Positions 1-5,444 of a DNA stretch of 5,444 nt are shown in pieces. Position 1 is the first letter of the stretch, and the number at the start of each line of letters is the position of its first letter. The position numbers were made by a program, and so were the translations under genes. The notes under the pieces were generated by a model. It saw only the letters and a list, made by a program, of their open reading frames with translations, did no database searches and was not told where the DNA came from. The DNA is taken from positions 1-5,444 of the forward strand of contig JBQCEN010000227.1 of the NCBI GenBank assembly GCA_051960215.1. The letters run 5' to 3'. This DNA comes from Pararhizobium_B sp051960215 (GTDB lineage: Bacteria > Pseudomonadota > Alphaproteobacteria > Rhizobiales > Rhizobiaceae).

Positions 1-623
1 TCGGCCACCGGCCCCCGCCCCGCCATCTCGTTTTGGTGCCGCGGGCGCGCGTCCGCCACGCGGCGTCGCGCGACCCCACGCCCGACCAGCGCCCGTGCAA
101 AGAGGGCGCGCTCGATGAAGGACAGGTCGCGCCGCTCGGCGTTCTCGTTGCCCTGGGCAAGGACCAGCGCCTCGTCGGAAAGGGCGCGCACGATCGCCCG
201 CACGGGCCGATCCAGCCGCGCCGCCGCGCGGATGCGGCGGTGGCCATAGGCCGTCTGGTAGCGGCCGGGCGCCTCCGGGTGCGGCCTGAGGAGCACCGGC
301 ACCTGCTGGCCGCTGCCGCGCATGCTCTCGACCAGGGCGGCAAAGGCCGGATCGCCTCCCTCGTCGAGGCTCAGCCGGTCGGCGACGAAGGCCGCATCGA
401 TCAGCGCCGTGTCGACGTCGACCACCCGGTCGCCGTCCTCGAGCGCACGCCGGAGCGATCGCGCATCGGCGATCTCCGCGGTCATGCCGGCAAGCGACAG
501 GCCCATCGCCTTGACCGCTCCGGAACGCTGCCGCGCCGCCGGCTCCGGTGCGGGCGCGGTTGACGGGTCGGACGGGTCGGGGATGAAAAGCGCCTTCAGC
601 GCGTCGCGTCGCTTCGAGCTCAT
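1..623 (-). CDS. repB: RepB, ParB-family plasmid partition protein, N-terminal 207 residues (cut by window edge)
   Basis: RepB is the centromere(parS)-binding protein of repABC replicons; it works with the RepA ATPase to segregate the replicon. The visible part has a basic, Pro/Ala-rich N-terminus (1-40) and then the ParB N-terminal domain (about 73-170). This domain contains the box with GQQVPVLLRPHPEAPGRYQ (105-123), the arginine-rich patch AYGHRR (125-130) and a second box with QGNENAERRDLSFIERA (157-173), all typical of RepB. The ATG at 623 is preceded by a strong GGAGG (631-635, spacing 7) and lies 17 nt after the repA stop, so the two are very likely cotranscribed. After residue about 184, where a DNA-binding helix-turn-helix should begin, the sequence no longer resembles the family (RRRVADARPRHQ), apart from a short NEMA...VA near the edge. 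This may be divergence, damage or base-call error. The gene would continue past position 1 toward repC. Confidence 0.9.
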   Translation of the reverse strand, partial: MSSKRRDALKALFIPDPSDPSTAPAPEPAARQRSGAVKAMGLSLAGMTAEIADARSLRRALEDGDRVVDVDTALIDAAFVADRLSLDEGGDPAFAALVESMRGSGQQVPVLLRPHPEAPGRYQTAYGHRRIRAAARLDRPVRAIVRALSDEALVLAQGNENAERRDLSFIERALFARALVGRGVARRRVADARPRHQNEMAGRGPVA

Positions 624-640
624 CGGTTTTCCTCCACCCG

Positions 641-1942
641 CTAGACCCGCCGGCCCCAGGCCTGGAGCACCAGCGACTCGATCTCGGAATTCACCGCCGA
701 AAGCGATTCCATCGCCCGGTCGTAGGTCGCGCGCGCGAAGTTCTCGCGTCCGACCTCGTAGAGCGTCTGCTTCGTCAGCCCTGCGTCGGAGATGGCGGTT
801 GACTTCACCATCGGCGCCGTCAGCACCCGCTCACCGAACAGCGACCGAAGGAAGCCGACGATCTGCACCTGCGGCCCGTCGTTCGGCTCGAAACGGGTGA
901 CGAGATAGCGCATGAAGTCGAAGTTGAGCGAGCCGCCCGCCTCGCGAACGACGGCAAGCAGGTCCGCCGTCATGAAGAGGAACTGGCTCATCGAGGCGAC
1001 GTCGAGCATCTGCGGATGCACGGTGACGATCACCGAGGTGGCCGCGCAGAGTGCAGAGAGCGTCAGGAACCCGAGCTGCGGCGGGCAATCGAGGACGACG
1101 ACGTCGTAGCGCTTCTCGACGCTCTCGAGAGCCGACTGGACGCGGGAGAAGAACATCGCCTCGTAGCCGCTCTCGCCCGCATGGCGCTCGGCGAGCACGC
1201 GCGGCGTGACGTGCTCGAACTCCTGGAGTTCCAGATTGCCGGGCACCAGGTCCAGCCCGTCGAAATGCGTCCGGCGCACGATCTCGGAGAGCGGCCGGCG
1301 CTCCGCGTCGTAGCGGATCGCGCCATAGAGCGGGTCGTTGCCGGAAAGGTCGAGCTCCGGCTGGTAGCCGAACAGCGCCGAGAGCGAGGCCTGCGGGTCG
1401 AGGTCGACGGCCAGCACGCGGAAGCCGGAGAGCGCAAGCGCCTCGGCGAGATGCGCGCTCGTCGTCGTCTTGCCGGAGCCGCCCTTGAAGTTGGTGACGG
1501 CGATCACCTGCAGGTGTTCGCCGAGCATGCCGTCGCGCTGCTTGAGATAGGACCGCGCCTTGACGGCATTGCCCTTTTCGACCGCCTGGGCGGCGAGGTG
1601 ACGCCTGAGCGCGTTGATGTCCTTCAGCGTATAGAAGCGCCGGCCGCCTGCGCCCGTCTCCGGCTGCGGCCCCTCGCCGGCGAGCGAAAGCTGCCGCAGG
1701 TAGCCGTCGCTGACGCCGATCAGCCGCGCTGCCTCGCCGCTCGAGAAGCTGCGGAGCGTCCGCCCGGCGCTCGGCGCGAGGAACCGCTCGCGCATCGCCT
1801 TGAGCTGCGCGGAGAGCGCCGCCGCATCGGCTGCGATCGCGCCATCAGCCGCAACGGCCGGAGCGGCGTCAGAGCGTGGCAGAGCCGGCGCGACATCGTC
1901 GGGATGACTGCGCGCGGCGAGTTCGGCGAGCGACGGCGGCAT
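641..1942 (-). CDS. repA: RepA, ParA-type partition ATPase of a repABC replicon
   Basis: RepA is the Walker-type ATPase that, with RepB and parS, partitions repABC replicons and also represses its own operon. The 433-residue product has an Ala/Pro-rich N-terminal tail (1-40) and a winged-helix-like segment (about 62-115, RSFSSGEAARLIGVSDGYLR then GRRFYTLKDINALR) typical of RepA. The ATPase domain carries the deviant Walker A KGGSGKTT (153-160), the A' motif VLAVDLDPQ (176-184) and Walker B DVVVLDCPP (280-288). The end (SAVNSEIESLVLQAWGR) also fits the family. The length is slightly above the usual roughly 400 residues because of the N-terminal tail. The ATG at 1942 has a GGAG at 1953-1956 with spacing 10. 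An internal Met50 would shorten the tail but lacks comparable support. It is followed after 17 nt by repB. ParA paralogues of other systems are less likely because of the N-terminal domain and the repB neighbour. Confidence 0.95.
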   Translation of the reverse strand: MPPSLAELAARSHPDDVAPALPRSDAAPAVAADGAIAADAAALSAQLKAMRERFLAPSAGRTLRSFSSGEAARLIGVSDGYLRQLSLAGEGPQPETGAGGRRFYTLKDINALRRHLAAQAVEKGNAVKARSYLKQRDGMLGEHLQVIAVTNFKGGSGKTTTSAHLAEALALSGFRVLAVDLDPQASLSALFGYQPELDLSGNDPLYGAIRYDAERRPLSEIVRRTHFDGLDLVPGNLELQEFEHVTPRVLAERHAGESGYEAMFFSRVQSALESVEKRYDVVVLDCPPQLGFLTLSALCAATSVIVTVHPQMLDVASMSQFLFMTADLLAVVREAGGSLNFDFMRYLVTRFEPNDGPQVQIVGFLRSLFGERVLTAPMVKSTAISDAGLTKQTLYEVGRENFARATYDRAMESLSAVNSEIESLVLQAWGRRV

Positions 1943-1976
1943 GAGGCGGCATCTCCATCAGCGATCTGCGGCGTCC

Positions 1977-2003
1977 GGCAGGCGACGGCAACGCGCGCCT
2001 GCC
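1977..2003. repeat. Perfect 8-bp inverted repeat in the repA leader
   Basis: The arms GGCAGGCG (1977-1984) and CGCCTGCC (1996-2003) are perfectly complementary around an 11-nt loop. The repeat ends 35 nt upstream of the repA start. It could be a RepA operator or an RNA hairpin in the repA leader. No T-tract follows on the minus strand, so it does not look like an intrinsic terminator. Confidence 0.5.
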
Positions 2004-2023
2004 GACCCTCATGACGGGCAAAA

Positions 2024-2037
2024 GCCGTAGTGACGGC
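2024..2037. repeat. Short palindrome GCCGT-N4-ACGGC in the repA leader
   Basis: A perfect 5-bp inverted repeat with a 4-nt loop. On the minus strand it is followed by TTTT, so it could be a very short terminator-like hairpin for the kinase transcript, or an operator covering the weak candidate -10 of repA. The stem is too short to call it a terminator with confidence. Confidence 0.3.
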
Positions 2038-2131
2038 AAATCGCCCGATCAACGGGAATCGGCGTAACCACAGGTGTTCGATGATTGATTCGTCGTCAAG
2101 CCCCTGCGGCAGGCGGCAGAGCCGGCACGAC

Positions 2132-3667
2132 TTAGCGGACGGGGACCGTGAAGGAGAAGTGGTAGCTGGGCTCGGTATCGACGCTGATGCGTCCCTGCCA
2201 CTTGCGCTCGATGAGGGCGGAGATGAGCTTGGAGCCGAAGCCCGCCTTCCGCCGCGGCGACGGCAGGGCCGTCTCCTCGCCGGCGCGATCCGCATCGCGC
2301 CAGTGCAGCGTCAGCGCGCGACGGTCCGGCTGCTCCGCATCGTCGATCGACCAGTCGAGAAGGACCTTGCCGTCGGGATGGGCAAAGGCGCCGTAGCGCG
2401 CGGAATTCATCGCCAGTTCCTGCAGGATCAGCCCGAGGTCGAAGCTGAGGTCGGGCGAAAGCAGCACGTCCCGCCCGTTCAAGACGATACGGTCGGCGAA
2501 GGGCCGGAGGACCTCTTCCGTCAGCGCCATCAGCCGGGTCTGCGTCCAGCCGCCCTTGGCGATCAGGTAGTTGGCGCGGGAAAGCGAGCTCAGCCGTTCG
2601 GAGAACGCCCGCCGCGCCTGGTTCTGGTCGACGTCGTCGCGGAACGTCTGGCTGGCGATGGAACTCACGAACTGCAGCATGTTGCCGGCGCGATGCGACA
2701 TTTCGCGAACCAGCATCTCCTTGTGGTCGGCGGCGCTGGCCTGCCGGGCGGCGCTGGCGACGATGTTCGAAAGCGCGAGCATGAAGCCGGCATCCGCCTC
2801 GTCGAAGGCGCGCGGCGCCCGCGTGTGCACGGTGAAGACACCGAAGGGCCGGGCATCGCTGCCGGCGATGACGACGCTGATGCCGCTGACGACGCCCTGG
2901 TCCCTGAGCAGCGGGCTGCCCGTGAAGCGCGTCTCGCTCGCGAGATCGGTGACGATGACCGGACCCGGTGCGGAAAGCGTGTATCCGGCTTGCGAATGCT
3001 GATCGATGGGCACCGTCGCCGTGCCGACAAGGCCCGGCGGCCAGCCGATGCCGGCCGTCAGAACGAGGTGGTCGGCGCTGTCGGCCAGCCGGAGGATTTT
3101 CGTGAGCGGCGCGTCGAGGACCTGCGCGGCGCTGAGCACCGCCCGGTCGAGCACCGCGGAGAAATCCCGCGTCTCCAGGGCGAAGCTGCCGAGCGAGGCG
3201 ATGGCTTTCTGCTGCTTCAGCCGCCGCTCCAGCTCCTGCCGCGCGATCATGCGTTCCGTCGCGTCGCTGCAGACGCCGGTCAGGACCCGCTGCCCGTTCT
3301 CTTCGGTGACGATCCCTCCCCGGGCTTCGAGCCACAGCGGCGCGTCGGGCCCCGCCGACGCCGAGCGGTAGACGACGTGGAACGGTTCGCCCTTCGTGAT
3401 GGCCTGGTCGATCGCCTGCCAGACGCGCGGCGCGTCGTCTTCGTAAAGGTCGCGCGAAAAGCTCCGGATCGTCCCGTCGAAATCGTCGAAGGCAAGCTTG
3501 TGGAGGTCCGGAAGGTTCTCCGTCCAGACCAGTCGGTCCTCGTCGATGGACCACCGCCAGACGCCGACGCCGGCATTCTTCAGCCCCTCCACCAGGGCTT
3601 TCGAATCCGTCAGTGCCAATGCTTGCCAAGGCGGGCCGTCCCCCTTGGTCCCGGCACCTCTGCTCAT
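2132..3667 (-). CDS. PAS-GAF sensor histidine kinase, HWE/HisKA_2 class, soluble
   Basis: The 511-residue product is a cytoplasmic sensor kinase with no membrane helix. Residues about 23-142 form a PAS fold ending in the PAC-like GVCSDATERMIARQELERR. Residues 155-308 form a GAF domain. Residues 312-511 form the kinase: phospho-acceptor H-box EMSHRAGNMLQ (His325), N-box QELAMNSARYG (Asn421), LHWRD (454-458) where HWE kinases have W-x-E, and G-box GFGSKLI (476-482). The PAS domain lacks the LOV cysteine motif NCRFL, so it is not a blue-light LOV sensor; the ligand is unknown. No response regulator gene is adjacent. This class often feeds the PhyR stress cascade, and the gene has an EcfG-type promoter at 3712-3736. 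That promoter would start RNA near 3705, almost on the in-frame ATG at 3700, so I prefer the ATG at 3667, which has GGGGA (3675-3679) at spacing 7. The ATG at 3700 (522 residues) remains possible. Confidence 0.9.
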   Translation of the reverse strand: MSRGAGTKGDGPPWQALALTDSKALVEGLKNAGVGVWRWSIDEDRLVWTENLPDLHKLAFDDFDGTIRSFSRDLYEDDAPRVWQAIDQAITKGEPFHVVYRSASAGPDAPLWLEARGGIVTEENGQRVLTGVCSDATERMIARQELERRLKQQKAIASLGSFALETRDFSAVLDRAVLSAAQVLDAPLTKILRLADSADHLVLTAGIGWPPGLVGTATVPIDQHSQAGYTLSAPGPVIVTDLASETRFTGSPLLRDQGVVSGISVVIAGSDARPFGVFTVHTRAPRAFDEADAGFMLALSNIVASAARQASAADHKEMLVREMSHRAGNMLQFVSSIASQTFRDDVDQNQARRAFSERLSSLSRANYLIAKGGWTQTRLMALTEEVLRPFADRIVLNGRDVLLSPDLSFDLGLILQELAMNSARYGAFAHPDGKVLLDWSIDDAEQPDRRALTLHWRDADRAGEETALPSPRRKAGFGSKLISALIERKWQGRISVDTEPSYHFSFTVPVR

Positions 3668-3711
3668 CCACGAATCCCCGATGCTGTGGAACGACCGCAT
3701 GGTTCCTGCGG

Positions 3712-3736
3712 AACGTGCGGGAGAGCAGTCGGTTCC
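3712..3736 (-). promoter_or_regulatory. EcfG-type general stress promoter of the kinase gene
   Basis: On the minus strand GGAAC (3732-3736) is followed by 16 nt and CGTT (3712-3715). This matches exactly the GGAAC-N16/17-CGTT consensus known for the alphaproteobacterial general stress sigma factor EcfG. Transcription would begin about 7 nt further on, close to 3705. It lies just upstream of the histidine kinase and downstream of the yihY stop, so the kinase can be transcribed independently of yihY. Confidence 0.75.
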
Positions 3737-3786
3737 GAATTCTTTCTTAGTGGCGCCGAAGATTTACGGGCTCGGATGCATCGAGG

Positions 3787-4776
3787 TCACACCTCCTTGG
3801 CCGTCTTGCCGATCGTATCGGCCATCCGTGCACCCCGCTCGCCGAGCGGGCGCGGTTCGCCGGTGGTCGAATCGCGGCTCGTCTGGTGCTCGATCTCCGA
3901 ATTGAGCTCCGCGCCGGCGAGAAGGATGATCAGCGAGATCCAGATCCAGACGAGGAAGCCGATGATCGCGCCGAGCGACCCGTAGGTGGCGTTGTAGTTG
4001 GCGAAGTTCTGCAGGTACCAGGAGAAGCCGAACGAGGCGACGATCCAGACGATGGTCGCCGTGATGGCGCCGGGCACCTGCCAGCGCCACTTGGAGTGCT
4101 CGCGGCTCGGCCCGTAGCGGTAGAGGATGGCGATCGCAATGGCGACGCAGACGAGCAGCGCCGGCCAGCGCAGGGCGGAGATCAGCGTGTCGACCACGCC
4201 GCCGAGATGCAGGAAGGCGATCGCCGCCGGCACGACGCCGACCGCGGTGATCAGCAAGGCGCCGACGAGGATCGCGCCGAGCGTGAAGATCAGCGACAGG
4301 AGGTTGAGCCAGATGAAGCTGCGCTTCTCGTCCTCCTCGTAGGCGATGTTCATCGCATCGAAGAGCGTCTTGATCCCGCTGTTCGCGCTCCAGAGGGCGG
4401 CGAGCAGACCGAAGGCGAAGCCGAAGCTGAGTGCGTTCGAGCTCGCATGGGCGAGCGCCTTCAACTGCCCTGAGATGAGGTCCATTCCGGACTTCGGCAT
4501 CACCTGGCCGAGCATCGCGATGTGATCCGTGATCGCGGCGGGATCGGCGACGAGACCATAGATCGAGACGAAGGCGGTCAAGGCGGGAAAAAGGGCAAGG
4601 ATGAGGTAGAAGGTCGCGCCGGCCGCGATCAGCATGACGCGGTCGTCCATCACCTCGCGGAAGACGCGGCGCAGGATGTCCCACCAGCCGCGCGCCGGGA
4701 TGTGCTGCGGCGACTCCGCGTTTCGTCCGCGGCCGCTCTGCGCCGACCGCACGCTGTTCAGATCCTCGTCTCCCAT
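3787..4776 (-). CDS. yihY: YihY/BrkB (UPF0761) family six-helix inner-membrane protein
   Basis: The 329-residue product belongs to the YihY/virulence factor BrkB family of inner-membrane proteins. Their molecular function is not settled; the family was once mistaken for RNase BN. After a polar N-terminal stretch comes the family opening GWWDILRRVFREVMDD (30-45), then six hydrophobic segments at about 48-75, 116-137, 154-188, 204-220, 234-256 and 265-288. The signature NYNATYGSLGAIIGFLVWIW (260-279) and the following LLAGAELNSEIE are strongly typical. A polar C-terminal tail (about 297-329) follows. The ATG at 4776 has GGAG in GGAGAGGTC just upstream (spacing 5). The frame is open far upstream, but that part is not protein-like and overlaps the promoters and the divergent gene. 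A perfect EcfG promoter lies at 4811-4836. It is divergent from the small membrane-protein gene at 4946. I infer a stress-induced envelope role. Confidence 0.92.
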   Translation of the reverse strand: MGDEDLNSVRSAQSGRGRNAESPQHIPARGWWDILRRVFREVMDDRVMLIAAGATFYLILALFPALTAFVSIYGLVADPAAITDHIAMLGQVMPKSGMDLISGQLKALAHASSNALSFGFAFGLLAALWSANSGIKTLFDAMNIAYEEDEKRSFIWLNLLSLIFTLGAILVGALLITAVGVVPAAIAFLHLGGVVDTLISALRWPALLVCVAIAIAILYRYGPSREHSKWRWQVPGAITATIVWIVASFGFSWYLQNFANYNATYGSLGAIIGFLVWIWISLIILLAGAELNSEIEHQTSRDSTTGEPRPLGERGARMADTIGKTAKEV

Positions 4777-4810
4777 GACCTCTCCGTAACGCACCCCCAC
4801 TGCCGGGCCG

Positions 4811-4836
4811 AACGGCGCGACGGGCGGAATCGTTCC
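4811..4836 (-). promoter_or_regulatory. EcfG-type general stress promoter of yihY
   Basis: On the minus strand GGAAC (4832-4836) is followed by exactly 17 nt and CGTT (4811-4814), a perfect match to the EcfG consensus. The expected start of transcription is near 4804, giving a leader of roughly 28 nt with the Shine-Dalgarno sequence of yihY inside it. Confidence 0.75.
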
Positions 4837-4886
4837 CTTCGTTTCCCGCGTTTCGTCGAACCGCGGATGCCGGGCGGGTCGTACCG

Positions 4887-4912
4887 GGAACCTCCGGAAG
4901 GCGGAGAGGGTT
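4887..4912 (+). promoter_or_regulatory. Near-consensus EcfG-type promoter of the small divergent gene
   Basis: On the plus strand GGAAC (4887-4891) is followed by 17 nt and GGTT (4909-4912), one base away from the EcfG -10 element CGTT. It is back to back with the yihY promoter, 50 nt apart. The predicted start near 4919-4920 leaves a leader of about 26 nt before the ATG at 4946. A 7-bp inverted repeat CCTCCGG/CCGGAGG (4891-4897 and 4918-4924) flanks the -10 and could be an operator. Confidence 0.5.
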
Positions 4913-4945
4913 TCCCACCGGAGGAAGCGAGGCTTGGAGAGGACG

Positions 4946-5221
4946 ATGGCCCCTGAAATCGAACCGGAACGCGCACGCCAGGGTGGAGGCGGCCGGCGCG
5001 TGCTCGTGATCCTGGTCATCGCGCTGATCCTCGCCGGCATTGCCTGGCTGATCGCCGACCTCTATTTCTACCAGATTTCGCCCGACCAGAAGAATTTCGA
5101 GGCCGAGCCCGGCCAAGGCCAAAATACGCCGCCGCCCTCTCCGACGAAGCATCTCGACAATCCTTCGCAGGCGACGCCGCAGCAGAACGGAACGCCGCCG
5201 CCCGCGAGCCCGCGGCAATAG
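4946..5221 (+). CDS. Small single-helix membrane protein with proline-rich C-terminus, unknown function
   Basis: I do not recognise this 91-residue protein. It starts with a charged and Gly-rich cytoplasmic-type segment ending in GGGGRR (13-18), then one strong hydrophobic helix (about 19-42, RVLVILVIALILAGIAWLIA). The C-terminal half is polar, rich in Pro, Gln and Asn, and low in complexity, with the repeated motifs NTPPPSP (60-66) and GTPPPASP (82-89). The positive residues before the helix suggest N-in, C-out topology, putting the tail in the periplasm. The ATG at 4946 has GGAGAGG at 4936-4942; a TTG in frame at 4934 would overlap this site and is less likely. Codon third positions are mostly G/C as in its neighbours. 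It is divergent from yihY, has its own near-consensus stress promoter, and ends 25 nt before a strong terminator, so it is probably a single-gene unit. A stress-related envelope role is inference. Confidence 0.8.
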   Translation: MAPEIEPERARQGGGGRRVLVILVIALILAGIAWLIADLYFYQISPDQKNFEAEPGQGQNTPPPSPTKHLDNPSQATPQQNGTPPPASPRQ

Positions 5222-5246
5222 CTGCCAGCAGCACGTCCGAGGCATC

Positions 5247-5282
5247 AAAAAACCCGCCGGTCGCCCGGCGGGTTTGTTGTTT
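5247..5282. terminator. Strong bidirectional intrinsic terminator
   Basis: A perfect 11-bp stem, AAACCCGCCGG (5250-5260) and CCGGCGGGTTT (5265-5275), surrounds the tetraloop TCGC. On the plus strand it is followed by a T-rich stretch (TTTGTTGTTT), ending the small gene at 5221. On the minus strand GGCGGG is followed by six T, an even better terminator, which implies a minus-strand gene arriving from the right. Confidence 0.85.
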
Positions 5283-5444
5283 CTGCGGGCCGGCCGCGCG
5301 CAGACCGCCGGGCGGTATTCGCCCGGCTGGGCGCGCCAGACCGGCAGGGTGTTGCGGCGCAGGAGCTCGTGGCGCCGCCGGCGCGCCATGATGCACTGGG
5401 CGATCGCATGGCGACCGGTCGGCTTTGCGATGAAGGTGTGCTCC
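5282..5444 (-). CDS. Probable 3' part of an unknown minus-strand gene, stop codon not resolved
   Basis: In the minus frame read from 5443, 54 codons run to 5282 without a stop. By my hand count about 91% of third positions are G/C, against about 72% of first and 61% of second positions. This order is typical of a real coding frame in such a genome; the opposite-strand frame sharing the same wobble positions has first and second reversed. The peptide includes FIAKPTGRHAIAQCIMARRR and NTLPVWRAQPGEYRPAV; I do not recognise it. The terminator at 5247-5282 is well placed to end this gene. Yet none of the three minus frames has a stop between 5444 and 5248, and this frame would run on antisense to the small gene. 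One substitution in the AGA codon at 5282-5284 would give TGA just before the terminator. The gene could be damaged, contain a base error, or not be real. Confidence 0.4.

Larger units (their letters stand above)
1943..2131 (-). promoter_or_regulatory. repA upstream leader and probable operator/promoter region
   Basis: This 189-nt gap between the kinase stop and the repA start holds no gene. It has several inverted repeats, expected because RepA-type proteins autorepress from operators near this position. A weak sigma70-like promoter can be drawn on the minus strand as TTGATC (2047-2052), a 17-nt spacer and TACGGC (2024-2029). The -10 is poor, and it overlaps a small palindrome. A CTTGAC (2095-2100) lacks a good -10. 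No GGAAC element is present, unlike upstream of the stress genes. I could not find the 16-bp parS palindrome GTTnnnnGCnnnnAAC of repABC plasmids here. The assignment as the repA control region rests on position and repeats only. Confidence 0.45.

Noticed and set aside
33..563. Long plus-strand open frame opposite repB
   Set aside because: It is antisense to a clear RepB coding frame, has Arg/Ala-rich low-information composition and no plausible ribosome site.
1016..2014. Long plus-strand open frame opposite repA
   Set aside because: GC-rich antisense shadow of RepA; charged, repetitive composition and no family resemblance.
2094..2100. CTTGAC as a repA -35 element
   Set aside because: At 16-18 nt spacing only CACCTG/ACCTGT-like sequence follows, too far from a -10 to support a promoter.
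1943..2131. parS partition site of repABC type
   Set aside because: I looked for GTTnnnnGCnnnnAAC by eye here and elsewhere in the window and found no match; it may lie outside.
2030..3985. Long plus-strand open frame (over 600 codons) opposite the kinase
   Set aside because: Antisense to a kinase with all motifs in order; long open frames on the other strand are common at this GC content.
4777..5040. 88-codon upstream extension of yihY
   Set aside because: The extra residues are Arg/Pro-rich, unlike the family, and overlap the divergent gene and both promoters. The ATG at 4776 has a good ribosome site.
5126..5203. Two copies of ACGCCGCCGCCC (5126-5137 and 5192-5203) as a mobile or regulatory repeat
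   Set aside because: They encode the TPPP motifs of the small protein and are explained by its low-complexity tail.
3764..5389. Long minus-strand open frame spanning the small gene and yihY in another frame
   Set aside because: It crosses the terminator, two promoters and two real genes and is Arg-rich. Only its beginning (right of 5282) looks coding and is annotated separately.
1..5444. CRISPR array, tRNA, rRNA, insertion sequence
   Set aside because: No spaced direct repeats, tRNA-like cloverleaf, rRNA segments, transposase or terminal repeats were seen.

Overview
This is a GC-rich, compact window with high GC at codon third positions. Two things point to an alphaproteobacterium, most likely of the Hyphomicrobiales (Rhizobiales): a repA-repB pair of the repABC type, and promoters of the GGAAC-N16/17-CGTT type used by the alphaproteobacterial general stress sigma factor EcfG (also called SigT or RpoE2). 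The genus cannot be read from the sequence. The repABC genes mean the window comes from a secondary replicon (large plasmid, megaplasmid or chromid) or an integrated copy of one.

Layout, left to right. Positions 1-623 (minus): 5' part of repB, a ParB-type centromere-binding protein, cut by the window edge. Positions 641-1942 (minus): complete repA, a ParA-type partition ATPase, 17 nt upstream of repB. The replication initiator gene repC and the usual repB-repC antisense RNA would lie beyond the left edge. Positions 1943-2131: repA leader with inverted repeats. Positions 2132-3667 (minus): a soluble PAS-GAF sensor histidine kinase of the HWE/HisKA_2 class. Positions 3787-4776 (minus): a YihY/BrkB-family six-helix membrane protein. 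Positions 4946-5221 (plus): a divergent 91-residue protein with one membrane helix and a proline-rich tail, followed by a strong bidirectional terminator (5247-5282). Positions 5282-5444 (minus): probable 3' part of another gene, with no recognisable stop before the terminator.

How the genes fit together. The kinase and yihY genes each have a perfect EcfG-type promoter (3712-3736 and 4811-4836), and the small divergent gene has a near-perfect one (4887-4912). The middle of the window therefore looks like a small general-stress-response island made of a cytoplasmic sensor kinase and two membrane proteins. It sits directly upstream of, and is codirectional with, the partition operon of the replicon. 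No clear terminator separates the kinase from repA, so stress-induced read-through into repAB is possible but unproven. No strongly novel system is evident. The points most worth a second look are the shared stress promoters, the unrecognisable helix-turn-helix region of RepB at the left edge, and the missing stop codon at the right edge.
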